DNA of 64,000 bases from Gymnothorax reevesii (taxonomy: Eukaryota > Chordata > Actinopteri > Anguilliformes > Muraenidae). This document shows positions 1 through 15,908 of this stretch, piece by piece. Where the stretch lies: the NCBI GenBank assembly GCA_029721435.1, contig CM056588.1:39635430-39699429 (forward strand). Reading direction: 5' to 3'. Both the position numbers and the translations under genes were made by a program. Below the pieces are notes generated by a model. That model did no database searches. It saw only the letters and a list, made by a program, of their open reading frames with translations, and was not told the origin of the DNA. Positions within the stretch are counted from its first letter, which is position 1; each line of letters starts with the position of its first letter.

Positions 1-1600
1 AAAATCGGACGCAAATGTAACCAGCGGGAATGGTTTAAGAATCGGGTGGTCGGTTATTCCAATTTGTTTTTAACGGTCTTTTTCTCTTTTATACCGTAGA
101 ATGACCAATTACAGTCTGCGGTAGCCGGCATATGAAAATTGCGACTTCCTTGTTTTATGACAGGGCAAGGGTGAGGCTGGCTGCACGCGCAAGTCAGCTG
201 CAAGACCCACGACCCCAGTGCCACGCAAATCAGATCAACAGTTGCGTACCTTTTCGCCATCCAATTTGTGGCAAACACGACATCACCCGAGTACCAGGGG
301 AATGTTAATTGATTTCGCCTCTGAAGCGCATATTTCATCATACTCTGTTTTTAACCCTTGACTTGTACGCTCCGCCACGGCGGGGGCTCCCCAAGGTGTC
401 GCCAGCAACCTCTGAATCTATCCAGGGACACGAGCAGAGGCTGAGACCGCAATTGAAGAGCACTGTTGCGCATGGCACACTGGTGTAAACCATTTGAAAG
501 CTGCTGGCATTATTCTCTATTCGATGTACTAGGCGCTAGCAGTAATTCCAAATCAAATATTATTTATCGATTTCATTGCGCAGTTCCTTAGTATTCATAC
601 TCTCTGAAGGTAATTTCTCTCTGTGTGAGTTAATGTATCAGGCGAAATCCAAATATTCGCGCAAAATAGAGGCAAGTTAAAAAAGCACCCCGCAAAACAT
701 TTGGTCACTATGAAAACTACATATACGGACAACACCCGCAAGTAATCTGTTGGTAACCCAATAACCTCCGTTCCCATCATGAAGTCACTGTAAGTTCCAG
801 GAAGCCGTCATACGACCATTGCCCCAGTATTAGTCAGTTTGCCGACGTGACGTGAACACGGAGATGATGGACTTCAGCGTTGGACTGCCTGCCCCTTCTC
901 ACGATGACTCAACATGCGAGATCATGTGACTTGTCAGGCTTTCTGCAAGGCAACACGTTTCAGTTCTCCTAGGAGACCGGTAAACATTACATTGGCCCCA
1001 GAGATTGCACTATGCGTAACATTGGCATTACCTTGCCCATTGAAATAAATTACGTCCATGGCGGTGTGCAACTTAATGACAGGCCCCTACATGGACTGTC
1101 ACCCTCAATTGGTTTGACCCGAACACGTTTAAAAATCAATGGCAGAACCATCCAAGATGCTGCCAGTTTTCCAAACCACAGGAGCGAAGAGACAGTAGTG
1201 GGCAGGGCTCTGAAATGAAAGGCTTTATTGGCAGGTGATGGACGGAGGAAATGGGGCCCCTGCCCCTCCCCCAACAGAACGCCACTATTTCTGAAATAAT
1301 CATAGAGCAACAGACCTTCACAACAAACAACTCCCACAAGTCTGTAAAGTTTCTACAAAAAATAGATCCAAAAATATCCAATCATGAAAAACATAAAAAT
1401 ATAAGTTTAAAACCCACGTATTGGATGTACAATGCTGGATCTCTAATATATAAAAGTACACAATGTGCATTTACAAATCTATAAATAATTTACGTCAAAA
1501 TAAATTAGTGCAGCAGGAAGTGTGGGTCAGCACACCACTGAGGTACAGGAAGTGTTATGGATAGTTACACTCTGATTGGTCCATATGCTTCCCGTCTGGC
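1..1600. other. unannotated sequence downstream of ppp1r15b
   Basis: The reading frames here are all under 100 codons and show no recognisable domain, codon bias or splice structure. Apart from the probable ppp1r15b 3' UTR (roughly 1200-1618) I see nothing supportable. Confidence 0.4.
1224..1229 (-). promoter_or_regulatory. candidate polyadenylation signal for ppp1r15b
   Basis: AATAAA on the minus strand about 390 bp after the ppp1r15b stop codon. No other canonical hexamer closer to the stop was noticed. Assignment is by position only. Confidence 0.35.
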
Positions 1601-1618
1601 CAATCAGAGTTCAGTGCC

Positions 1619-4600
1619 TTAAGGGCGAATGAGGAAGCGGGTTGTTTCCGTTCGTGTGCACAGTCCGAGTGCAGGTTCCATGTTCTGCCTATGACTCAGG
1701 TATTCCAGCATCTTCTCCCTGTGTGATTGGCAGAAGCAGTAGCCAATGACCTGCTCAGTTTCCTTAATCCTACGCTGAAAACGCACTCTGTCCCGGCCCA
1801 TCTCTTCCCATGGTCCCTTGCGCACTGCCTGCATGGCAAAAGACCACGCCCTGATCACGTGCACCTGCACCAGTGGTGAAAACTGAACCTGAAACAGAGA
1901 TACAGGAAGACTCATTTATAATGCTTCACCTGAGACAGCACTACAGGTGTACAATCACTCGCAGGAGCCATTCTGGACAATGATGAAACTATGCTAAGTA
2001 CTGCTGATTGGTTTTATCCCAGTCCCTCATGGGCTGTCAACATGGACATCTGACTCAAAGGCCATGAGTGACATTACTCATCCACTGCTGACAAACATGT
2101 TATTTACCAGCAGAAATACTTGCTGAGACCAGCCCAGTGTGTATGCCATCAGCAATAATATGCTTAAGAAATGTCCTGTCACTAAGGTGTTTTTACTGCC
2201 TCATTTGAAATTTGACACTTCTTATGTATATAATAACCACCGCATTTCTGTTCTTGCTCTAGAGAGTGTTGTGAAAGAATTTCACTGTGAGTCAGCAATC
2301 CTGACCCACAGCATAGACACTGACAGTCAGGCTTGTTGATATAATCTCACAGAAATGCCTTTCCCAAAATACAGAGAATGACGCACTGGACTCTCAGTGC
2401 TGCGTGATCTGACACAGCATACTTCTTCTGGTGGTCACAATGCCATTCACGCAGCAGTTAGGTAAACAGACACCATGTGATCACTATAATGTGTGAACAG
2501 ACAGCAAAGTCATTTTATTAACCTTTACCTTTTTATGGGCAGGTTTCTCTGCCGCTCGGAGATCTGTTGCTGGTGTGATTCGTGGTTTCTTCCATGGGGA
2601 CAGTCTCCAGGGTTCCAGGGATGTCTGGATACAGCAGTGCGGCTTTAAGTGTCTCTTTGGCAAAAGTGGTTTTGGGAAACTGGTTTTATGAGGGGTGGGA
2701 GGGTGGAGGCCCTCTTTTCCGGGGAGGAGAGATGAGTCAGGTCTGTCCAGAGGAGTGGGCGAGCTTTGAAGACAGGCTCTGAAGTGCAGTGGGTGGTACG
2801 GGTCGGCGCTCTGTGTGAATGAGTTCCACAATTCTTCGTCTGTCTCCACTTCCTCAGAGTCGCAGGCCCGGTCACTCTCCCCCGAGTCCAATGGGGAGGG
2901 GGCCAGGACGCCCGCTCTGAAACTGGAGGGGCTGTCATTCCCCATAGGGCTTACTGCCCTTTGTTCCAGGCTAGGATGCCCCTCTGGAATAACGGCCCCC
3001 TTGTGGCCAGAACTGGAAGCACAGGCTGTAAAGTTGAGCAGGTTGTATGGATCTGGTGGGTGAGCAAACAGCTCCCACAGTCTCTCATTCTCTTCTTCTA
3101 CATCATTATCATCAACCTCCTCTTCACTGGAGAAATCAGAGCTATCCCAGTCCCCCTCACTCTCTGTCCCAGACTGAACCAGGTCCAACGGGCACTTCCT
3201 GAAAATCTGGCCTTCCTCACTAGGGCTACTGGCTAAACCAGGCTCAGTGCTCTCGCTGGTGTGTCCCTCCTCACCCTGCTCACTCTCTGTCTCCGATGAA
3301 GTGGAGATACAGGCAGAGAAGTACAGAGGGTTGTATGGGTCGGCAGATCTAGTAAAGTAATCCCACAACACCTTACTCTCCTCCTCATCACATTCCTCTC
3401 CGACGTCTTCATCCACATCATCCCAGGAAGAGTCAACCTCCTCCACTACGGCATCAAGTTCTGCTTCTTCGTCCAGATCATTGAAAAAAGATTCATCCTT
3501 CTCCACTACGGCATTAAAGTCAGGGACAGCCTTGGCAGCTGGCGGGCTGTTTACTGTGGAGCAAGAGCTTTCCTCCTGGCGTTGACTTTCTTGTGAAACA
3601 AGCACCTCCCAGTCCTCCGACCTTCTCCGTTTCCATGCGGGGTGATGGCCCAAACAAAGATTTTCCGCCTCGTCTGATAAATGGTCTTGCGCTCGGATGA
3701 CAAAATCGTCCACTAAACTGAGGCACAGGTCTTCAGCACCGAAACTGGACAGGAGCGCGCCTGCAGGGGAACCCCCAGCATAGGGATTTACACTTCGCCT
3801 ATTAGACAGTGAAGTAGACCCGGGCAGAAACACGCCGTTTTTCCCTTCAAACAATGAGGAGAGGAATAATGACTCTGCCGGACTTCCAGATGTGCTGACG
3901 TGCTCCACGCGTGGATGTCCCGCCTCGTCCGTAATTCGCAAGTGCACTTCCAGTCGGAACATCTGAAAAACTTCAGTATAGAGCCAGACAAGAAGAAAAG
4001 AGAAATCACGATTACTTCAGTGCAATTTGGCATTTCGACCCAATATCTAACATTCTGATTTTGGTATCATACAAGCCTCCCTTCATTATATATGACATCA
4101 AGCCATCTAATATATATGAACTTATCTAACCTTACTATTAGGTCAACGCGTATCCTTGCCCCAGTTTAAGCCAACGCTCAGGGCACCCAGCTCACAATAA
4201 AAAAAGCATGCAATTTTCCTTTGCGAGCAGCGACGAACTTGCATCAATTACATCGAACTCGCAAAAAAATCCAATTATAGCCATTTCTGTCAGTCTTTTG
4301 CGACCGAACATGCAGCAACGGCTCCTCAGCTGGTAGCCCGCGCCCGAAATTCAGTTTGAAAATAAACTGTAACCCGAGGAAGGAAACAACTCAAAAATCC
4401 GGAAACTGGTGTAGAGCATGACACTAGACAACAGCATGACACTAGACTTTCGGCGCATACATGCTTTAAGTAAGTACATAGGTCACCATCAGCTGAACAT
4501 GCCGCCCCCGAAGCGCAGTTCAGCGTTATTTAGATAGAAAAATAGCCATCTTACCTGCCACGAAGCTGTAGTAAACAACATGAAGGAGCAGCCTCAAATG

Positions 4601-4720
4601 TTCCCAAAGTACACACAAAATTTGCTTAGTCCACGGCAAAATGAGCATCCCACTGCCCACCGACCGCTGCATCGCAGTCTTATCCGAAGCCCGTTTTGGA
4701 CCTTCCATGACTGTATCCAT
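1619..4720 (-). CDS. ppp1r15b: PPP1R15B-like eIF2alpha phosphatase regulatory subunit (CReP family), spliced gene
   Basis: Scaffold subunit that recruits protein phosphatase 1 and G-actin to dephosphorylate eIF2alpha. The core is an exon at 2529..3970 (ATG at 3962) joined to a last exon at 1619..1888. The junction (AAG|gtaaag at 2529/2528; tttcag|GTTCAG before 1888) creates a K-K-V-Q-F motif, the RVxF PP1-binding site. It is followed by the family's conserved C-terminal block ([27 protein letters not shown]). The middle is very acidic and carries three copies of an LWxxF...DPYxPLxF motif. A further 5' coding exon is proposed at 4555..4720: it encodes an amphipathic hydrophobic stretch like the ER-targeting N-terminus of PPP1R15B, and frame closes only if the acceptor is AAG|T at 3970. 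This gives 625 aa; human, as recalled, is about 713. Family assignment is strong; b rather than a rests on the LWxxF repeats. The first exon is the weak part. Confidence 0.82.
2529..3970 (-). CDS. ppp1r15b: ppp1r15b large central exon
   Basis: The open frame from ATG 3962 to the donor at 2529 is 478 codons, rich in Asp, Glu and Ser. The triple motif is at about codons 198-218, 294-314 and 378-397 counted from that ATG. Frame continues past the donor to a chance stop at 2484, so the apparent C-terminus after K-K-V-K-V is intronic. The sequence around the ATG (M-F-R-L-E-V) resembles an internal stretch of human PPP1R15B as I recall it, which suggests this ATG is not the true start and supports an upstream coding exon. 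Confidence 0.85.
4555..4720 (-). CDS. ppp1r15b: proposed first coding exon of ppp1r15b
   Basis: Starts at ATG 4720 and ends at a strong donor (GCAG|gtaaga at 4555/4554) with phase 1, 55 codons plus one base. The second half is a W-T-K-containing amphipathic/hydrophobic stretch similar in character to the ER-anchoring helix of PPP1R15B. A TATA-like element lies just upstream, around 4759-4772 on the minus strand. Joining to the acceptor at 3970 restores the frame (166+1442 bases = 536 codons). Joining to the more obvious TTTTTCAG|ATG acceptor does not. This is inference without transcript evidence. Confidence 0.45.
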
Positions 4721-4779
4721 TGTCAAGTATGAAAGTGTCCGAAAAACTAAGTCGTATTCTGATTATATAAATGTAGCGA

Positions 4780-5560
4780 GAAGTTGTTTCCCTTTGAGTA
4801 TAGTTGCGTCTGATTAGGTAAAGGCTTCATGTTTTCAGTTGTGAGCACTGGAATAGATCGTTTCAGAAGAAAAATCAAAATCTAGTTGAGCTGAAATTCT
4901 CCATGCTTGAAGTGCGAATGGACGTTCTTTCCGCGGAAGAAATGAGTTATGTTATGGATACAGTCCTTTTAATGTCGCCCTGTTGAAAAAAAAAGCTGAT
5001 GGTCTAGACTGCTCTGATTCGACTGCGTATCTGTCAGTCACGTACTAAGACCCCTCCTTGTGCTGGAAATAAATAGCCCTACGTTTCCGTTACGTTCGAA
5101 AATAACCTCGATTTCCCGGGGAAATTACGCGAAGTAACGTGAAAGTGAGAATAAAATGGGCAAAGTAAACTACGAACACGACACATTATGCTTTTGGAGT
5201 GGACAACCCTCGCTTTCAATTTCGATCGGATTACGTGCAGGTTCCACGATGGAACAATTGATAAGGCACCTTTCAGTCACAAGCCCTGGCTGAAATTATG
5301 GAATCAGCACACTGAGAGGATGTTTATCCAGCTTTTTTACTTCATAGCAAATAAAACTAGTCGACAAGGTCAACAACATCCCCCGCCAATCGTGTGCTTC
5401 TTACTTTCGAACTCCATCAAAGCCTTTATGGTCTGAAGCTACACACCAAATTTGGTCACTGTATCTGTAGTAGTTTATGAGTAAAGCTGTCCCCTTTATC
5501 TCGGACAGACGTCAAACCTATATCCCCCACCCACTTCGTGTTGGCGGGGATAATAATCAG
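4780..5560. other. intergenic sequence upstream of ppp1r15b
   Basis: About 0.8 kb between the proposed ppp1r15b start and a degenerate transposon. It presumably includes upstream promoter sequence. No gene, RNA or repeat was recognised. Confidence 0.4.
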
Positions 5561-5569
5561 TATTAGTAC

Positions 5570-7100
5570 TTTGCTGTCTCTTATTGGGCTTTTATGATGG
5601 CCTGAATTCTTTGTGGCATAGACGCCACTTATAAAAAAAAAAACAACTATTTTCCATCAAGTTGGTTCCAACTTTCTCAAATATCGGTTGACAGGTCAGC
5701 TTTGTAGCACAGGGCATTGTCATAGATCATTTTTTCTCATTTCCGCCATAAATTTTCAATTGGATTGAGATCCCGACTGTTTGCTGGCCAAGCCATTGAG
5801 TTGATATGCCTTTCCTGAATAAAGGCTTTTATACTCTTCTTTTTTTCAGTGGCAAGCTGCATTGTCGTCCCAAAATAAGAATTCATAGTCACCATATCTA
5901 CTTAAAATGGTCCAAAATGTCAGTATGCACCTGTGTATTGACTGTGGCGGTAATGATTGGAATCTCCCCTAGTCCTTTACCTGGCATGTAATCCTATATT
6001 ATAAATGAATGGGGAATTTTACTTTTTCTTCAAGCAGTCATCATCAAATTGTTCATAGGAACAACACCAGACAAAAGTTCTGGCTTCATTGCCTCGGGCA
6101 ATGCAGATTTGTGATTCATCACTGAATATTACCTTCAGTCAATCATCCACTCCATGACTGCTTCTCCTTAAAGGGCATTTAAAGTCGATTCTCAGACGGG
6201 ACATTGAATGTCCAACGCTTACAAACAAATCACTTCATTTTGTTGATACCTTGCATTGTCACAAGACCATTCATATAAACCAATGTTTTGTGTACATGCG
6301 TAGATAATCCTTCTATTTCGATTTATTCGTACAGGTGCAGCTCGCTTATTGGCTGATAAACAAAAACAATGGGAATTGACTTTAGATGCCCTTTAACCCA
6401 CTGTAACCTTGCTTTCTTCTGTTTAGGAGTGAGTGCTGGTTTTCATTTAGCTATTCTGTATATAAATTCCATTTCTTCAACTGATGTCTTTCAGTTCTGT
6501 CATGAACACGGACTCCTGCACCAGCCCATTTCTTTTTTGTTTCATTGTGCATTTTCTATTTTCCAAGGCATATTGCTTACAACTTTCAGTCCTGAGGCTT
6601 ATAAATAATCCATGTCAACCCATGTGTTTTCAGTTTATAACCTTCCAAATTTGTTCATATTTGCAGTTTTTTTGCACCAAATCTGACTGAGAACAACTGA
6701 CATTGTTTGCCACTCTCTGCATTGAATTTCCTTCTCAGCAGTTTTATAATGCTGTTGGTGCCAAGCTTCCTCTCAATCTGCGGGATCCAACACTTTAAGG
6801 TCAGCATGAGCTCTTGTTTTAACTACAGACTAATTTGCTTATTCAGATTTATGCCATTTAAAAAAAATTACAATGGGATTCCATAATTTTTTTTCCCCCA
6901 CAACATTGAGGGATTCCATATTTATTCCTCAACTGATGAAAAAATATCCTATTAAGTACAATAATTTCATCTAGACTGTTTAAAGTTTCATGAAGCCTGA
7001 ATGCTTAGCTAAAAAAAGTCATATTTGCAATTTCTGCTATGAAGTGAAAAAGCAGGATGAACATCCACTGTGCGGGGATTCCATAGTTTTTGCCAAGGGT
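5570..7100 (-). mobile_element. degenerate Tc1-like DNA transposon
   Basis: On the minus strand near 5730-5800 the sequence reads M-A-W-P-A-N-S-R-D-L-N-P-I-E-N-L-W, the hallmark C-terminal block of Tc1-type transposases that carries the catalytic Glu. The rest of the coding region extends to about 6700 but is broken by stops and frameshifts. The 6880-7100 side contains repeated GGGATTCCAT blocks (around 6891, 6911 and 7076) that may belong to the terminal repeat. A clear matching end near 5570 was not found, so boundaries are approximate. Inactive copy. Confidence 0.6.
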
Positions 7101-7329
7101 TGTAGGTTGAGCATGATGTGTTAACACAAATTTGAACTGGTCCCGGCTATATTTGGCTGGAAAATTGAAGTTTTCTAGGGGAACATGACTGCGTGCAAAG
7201 CCTGAACTATTTCTTTGTAAACAGAGTACACTTAATCAAGATTTCAATCTTAGAAGTCATCTAGATACCCACTTGCACTGACATAAGCTCACGCATTTTC
7301 ATGGACTAAATAAAATCAGGTATTAAATG

Positions 7330-8840
7330 TTGTGACTTGGGGAAATGTAAAGATATCAGGACAATGACATTATCTTTACCAAGTGAATCATTTTTCAAAC
7401 AATATGAGAAAAAAATCTTCAAATTTATATGGAATGGTAAACCAGATAAAGTTAAGCGTGAGTACCTTTACAATGAATATGAATCAGGTGGCCTTGTTAA
7501 ATTTAAGAGCTTTGAATCTCTCATTCAAAGCCTCCCTGATTCCGAAGTTTTTTAAAAACCCAAGATGGTTTTCCAGGAGACTATTAGACAATGTACACCA
7601 GATTTTTAAAAAGGGACCATTTCCCTTTCTACAGTTTAATATCCACAGTTCTCACAATTCAATAAGGAACTGGACATTAATCTTTCCCTGTTTTGAATGG
7701 AAGCCATACAAAGTTGGCTGCAATTCCAATTTTGCAACAAATGGCATGGTTCAATGCTAACATCTTGATTGGCAAGAAATTTATTTTTTGGAAAAATGTT
7801 TTTGATTCTGGCATTGTTTTTATAAATGATATTGTAAATAATGAAGGTAAATTAATGTCTTATGAAGAGTTCATTGACATTTATGGCAAGGTTAGCCCAT
7901 TACAAAAGTTCAATCAATTGGTTGCGGCCGCCATACCGCTAAAATGGAGAAGAAGAATTGTTAAAGGAAGTAACAAGGAGCTCGTCTGTCAACCATCTAT
8001 AAAAAACTTTCAGTGGATTGAAAAAACCAGCATAGATAGAATGATATACAAGTTTCACCTCGAATCAAGAAAACTGTGTGTCAATCCTCACAAATCTAGA
8101 TTCTTGGGAGTATATGCTAGATTTTCCGATTCCATGGAACCAGGTCTTCAATTTAATATACAAAACAACAATAGATTCGTCAAAAAGATTTTTTCAGTAT
8201 AAATTAATATATACATTTTTGGCCACTCAAAAGATGCTTCATATTTGGGGAATTGAGGAGTCCAAATTGAGTAAATTTTGTGGCGAAGAGGTTGAGTCAG
8301 TGGAACATTTATTTTGGTACTGCCCCTGTGTAGGTCTGCTTTGGACAGGGGTTCAGAGGTGGTTGGCTTTATATTCAAGTAATTTTACACTGGATTTGCC
8401 CACCATACTTCAGGGCAATCTAAAAAATGACTCCAGAAAAATGGTCAATATTATAATACTTCTTGGCGAAATTTTCATTTTTAAATCAAAATCTGTGGAT
8501 GCTTTGAGGAGAGAGATTCAAACTCATCGTAAAACATCACAGTAAAATGATGGCACACGAAAACAGGAGGTTAAGTGTATATAAGGATAGATGGAGGGCG
8601 GTGAGTAGCAGGATGGGAATGAAAACATAAGTACGTGTATTAGTCCATTAATATATGATGTTTGTGTTTGTATGAATGTATATTTGCTAAAGCATATTTG
8701 TATATATAATTATGATCAATGCATGTATTGCTGCAGGTAGGCTGTTAATTCTCAATTCAATTTACTCATTTTTATATAGATTTATATTCTATGTCATTGT
8801 CCTTTCACTGTATCATCTGTATATATGGGTGTAGTTTGCT
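7330..8840 (+). mobile_element. 5'-truncated LINE (L1/Tx1-like) ORF2 3' end
   Basis: Overlapping frames at 7337-7555, 7383-7760, 7693-8202 and 8078-8545 are frameshifted pieces of one reverse-transcriptase polyprotein C-terminus. Diagnostic blocks are F-I-W-N-G-K-P (about 7425), a G-G-L-V-K-F block soon after, and near 8275 the terminal C..C....EHLFWYC cysteine-histidine motif typical of L1-type ORF2. It is followed by about 300 bp of AT-rich probable 3' UTR. Several frameshifts make it a dead copy. Confidence 0.7.
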
Positions 8841-8849
8841 GTGATGTCA

Positions 8850-10300
8850 AAGGGTGGGTGTGGGGTCTTTTGAGAAATTTATTGTAATTGATTGAATACA
8901 GTAGACCCCCAAAATGGGGGGGGGGGGGGCTGGAGGGATTAGGGTAAAAAAAAAGATGTGGGCAATTTGGATTAGTTTGAAAAATATTGACTTGAATGAA
9001 AACAGGACAAAATCAACCAAAGGGAGTATTTCATCTCCACTATGCACTTGACAGTTAAAACTTCCCACGGCAGCAATGCAGAAACAGCATGAGTGACCAC
9101 CAACCTAAAGCTACGTGCAACACGGCACCTGTAGTCCTCAGACCAGTAGGGACACATGTACCAGGTTGAGTCATGCATCATCGAGCTGTTCATCTCCACA
9201 GATGTTTGAGATTTTGCCCTTTTATTAGACTCCCATCATGTCACCTGGTCCACAGCTAATTAGCTATTGCAAGTCCTTTCAAAATCTGTCCTTAGTGACA
9301 TCACAAGAGGGAGGAACTACCCAAACAAAGGCAGTGATTAGTTGGTTAGCTAAATTCGATCAGTCCTTCTTGCCTCTGGGTGGTCACTTCATACGGTATC
9401 AGAGATTTTGAAATGGTCTCTAAAGGACAATTGGCTGTGGACCTGGCGCCATGTTGGGGCGTTTCATTTAACTTTTATAGCTTACCCGTCCCATAAAGCC
9501 CCTGGCATTTTTCTGGTCTAACCTCTTAAGCAGTCTCCCATTCACCCATGCCTAAGTTCAGCTTACAGTTGTAAACTGGGCTGCATCAAAACACACTGAA
9601 TTCTTCCTTAATCCTTTACACTGGTCTCCTGCTTCTCACAAGATTTGCAATTAATGAGGTCACTAGTGCATCCTTCCCAGCTATGTCACTAATGCTGAAT
9701 TTCAAAGCCTAAAAATTCTGGATGTCTGAAAATGTCTAAATTTTCAACTATCAGAAACCACATTGCTGGAAATGACAGTGTGTCCTCAGAACTCAAGCAA
9801 ACAGCACCGAACTTTAAATGCAAAATCCACTTCAAGAGGTGACTGCAGTTTTTTTTGACACAATGGAGTTGCCAATTGATTATTCTGCTCCTCAAAAATG
9901 ATGGGACCAAAAATGAAAAGATTGCAAGGAATGCATTTACCTTCAAATCGTGATTTCAGCACCATTTGTAATTCCATTACAAATGCAGTTAGCTGTATTA
10001 GGTTCAAAGGCGAAATGTTTCACAAATTGTCTCGTCTTTTCTAACAGTACTTTCAGGTGCAGCAGAATTTTTGAAGTGGGGTACAAGATGGGTAACTATA
10101 TTATAGAGTCACAGGATCAGTTTTGGGACCATTCGAAAAATTGAGACATTCGCTGTTCCTCAATCAGTGACAACGCAAGCCTCCAAACCAAATCGCAACA
10201 CTAATGTGCAGTTTATTTCAGTTTACATAATTTACAATAAAAACCAGTCCCACACAGATTCTCTCCATGATATCATATCCCCGCACCCCAATCCAGGAGA
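8850..10300. other. intergenic sequence downstream of rps13
   Basis: Only short frames without recognisable products; a short G run lies near 8920. No gene or clear repeat was identified. Confidence 0.35.
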
Positions 10301-10322
10301 CAAATTTTCTTCCAGAAGCAGT

Positions 10323-10328
10323 TTTATT
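10323..10328 (-). promoter_or_regulatory. polyadenylation signal of rps13
   Basis: AATAAA on the minus strand 21 bp beyond the TAA stop, giving the very short 3' UTR typical of ribosomal-protein genes. Confidence 0.8.
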
Positions 10329-10349
10329 TCTCTGAAATAGAGCTGGAAT

Positions 10350-13595
<3,246 letters not shown>

Positions 13596-13607
13596 GATGG
13601 CGGTATT

Positions 13608-13617
13608 GAAAAAGAGG
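13608..13617 (-). promoter_or_regulatory. 5'-TOP-like pyrimidine tract of rps13
   Basis: CCTCTTTTTC on the minus strand, ending 12 nt before the rps13 ATG. Ribosomal-protein mRNAs start at a C within such a tract, which places them under mTOR/LARP1 control. The match is by position and composition; the actual start site is unknown. Confidence 0.6.
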
Positions 13618-13619
13618 CT

Positions 13620-15123
13620 GGAGCGAGGCCCACGGAAATGACGAAAGCATGAGAAGGAAATTACATTAAACTAAGACTGTCGAGAGTACGAAAGATGTGA
13701 CGAAGTTGCATTTTCAGTCATTGAACAACATGATTATTTTATTTCTCAACATTTTTTGTCCCCAAATCGTCCTGTGTCCACGGGAATATGAATGCATCAT
13801 GTCCTCTCAAAAGAATCAAAATAAATACGTATCCCACATGCATACAACACAACCTAACGTGATGTTGATAATTGTAGGCTGAATTTTAACATGAAGCTCC
13901 AAAACATTTCAACATCCATTTTTGCAGTGGGCCAGAGATGATGGCCCACTGCAATACGGCCGCCAGCAGATGACTGTAGCTAGCAGATTCATGATATATA
14001 CCAGGCGAGAATGTTTATACCAAAGGAGAACTGTTTCACAATTGTCCAGCATCCAGTCATTTAAAGGAGAAAGAATTGGGACAGGTTTTTCCTCAGTCCA
14101 GCGGAACAATGCTAAATTCAACAAAAGAACTGATCTTAGTTTTCAGTTGATACATGTAAAATCTGCTGTCTTTGCCCTGAAACAAAACATTTCCTACAAC
14201 ACTGGCCCTCTTCGAGTAACATTTAATGCCTCTGGTTCATACAGTCTCAGTTTAAAATAGTTTCATATGTGGTGAATTAGCTCGATGACATTTCCCTGAT
14301 ATTAATCACACTACCACCTTGAAACTCAAGACAAGTCCTATTCACTGAAGTCTTGAGAGTCAGGTATATAATTACAGCACTTAGTTTTATTTCAGTTCTC
14401 TTCAGGCTTTTGTAATATTAATGGGTACTGAGAGAACGGAATCAAGCACGTGTGCGCCTCATATCCAGTGCATATCATTCGCACTGGACATCTGAGTGAC
14501 CAACCATTATCCACCATTTACTTAATATTTACAAATCTAATAACCTTGTGAATAAAATAAGACAAAAGATTCTGATAAAAAATCCTTTAAAAACAGTCAA
14601 CTCATATAAGACATACAGTACAATGATTGATTCAAGATTAGATATTTAAAATATAACAGCCCAGCCCATATTTTTTAGAAGTTAAGCATGGTGTTTACAA
14701 TCATTACAAGATCTGGAGGAAATTACTGTTTCACCGAACAACTATCATAGACTACTTTCATATTCCATGTTGCATTTGAAGAACAAAAATTAATCAGTTC
14801 CTCCGAGAGATGAGCATGTGATCCGACTCCAGAAACATTCACACAACGCATTAGTTCTCTTTCACAAATTGCAGTTCTGACAGGGCAGGGGGTCCATTAT
14901 ATAGAAGTGCACAGTAAATGAGGGAGAACAACAAAAAACAGGGTAGTGAACTGAATAATATCATGGAGCTCACATTGGGAGGCTGACATCATCCATAGTA
15001 GAAACAGGAGCTGCAGTCAAGTTAAACCATAAAGTTGTAATTGTAACTTCAACTGATAAGGCCAGTGTGTGAATGGGTAAATGGACAGGTAGGGGGGAGT
15101 AGCATCTGACTGCGTGTGTGCGT

Positions 15124-15154
<31 letters not shown>

Positions 15155-15900
15155 GTGGTGTTGGGTGGAGGCGTGGGGCATACCAACTCAAGGCATCTCA
15201 TGAGGGCCGTAAGGCGAGGTCAAAACCTGTCACCCAGGGTAGCACAACCTGCTTACCTCTGCAGAAATGCCAGGGATGGAGTAGCTGATTTAAATATTTT
15301 TTATTGTTCAACGACACTTTCAGCACTTTTACAGCTGCATCATGTCACCCGTCGTTTACCTCTATGCAAGTATAAGGATCACACACTGTTCTCCTCGTCA
15401 CTCATACCCATAGGCAATTTAGAGTCTCACACATACAGACATACATACATTTGTACATGTATACATGCACCCATACATGCAGTGAGCACCATAATTCATT
15501 AGACAGTTGGTTCCATTCCCGAAGTCACTTGAATTGACGACAAATGAACATACACTTTACATGCTAAAGGGAAGATTATTTTATCCCACATTATATTGAA
15601 CTGTCCAACATTTTTTTCACCTGCTGAAATTTGGGGGGTCAAGAGGGGGAAAGACCATGTACAAATGGCCCACTGATTTCTGAATGGTTCCTTGGATGAA
15701 ATCACCTTCAAATTAGAGTTAAGTAGAGACTAAAAAACCAAAATAATAAATGTATCAATGTCCAATGAATTACAGTGCTCACTGTACATACATACTCTTA
15801 CTGTATGTATACATTCATAGGAACAAAAATCTTCCATTCCATACAGATCAATCATCTTGGTAACCTATTGTCAAAATGTAAAAAATACATTTTCTGCAAA
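13620..15900. other. intergenic region between rps13 and pik3c2a
   Basis: No gene recognised. Contains a perfect 10-bp inverted repeat at 13924-13952, a (TG)n tract at about 15115-15155 and a short L2-like fragment near 15400-15430. AATAAA on the minus strand at 15903-15908 could end pik3c2a transcripts. Confidence 0.4.
13924..13952. repeat. perfect inverted repeat (10-bp arms, 9-bp loop)
   Basis: GCAGTGGGCC and its exact complement flank AGAGATGAT, about 330 bp upstream of the rps13 start. Could form a hairpin; function unknown. Confidence 0.6.
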
Positions 15901-15902
15901 AT

Positions 15903-15908
15903 TTTATT
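15903..15908 (-). promoter_or_regulatory. candidate polyadenylation signal of pik3c2a
   Basis: AATAAA on the minus strand about 380 bp after the pik3c2a stop. Another hexamer occurs near 15298-15303, so alternative ends are possible. Confidence 0.4.

Noticed and set aside
6369..6690. Plus-strand ORFs of 79 and 68 codons
   Set aside because: They are antisense to the degenerate minus-strand Tc1-like element.
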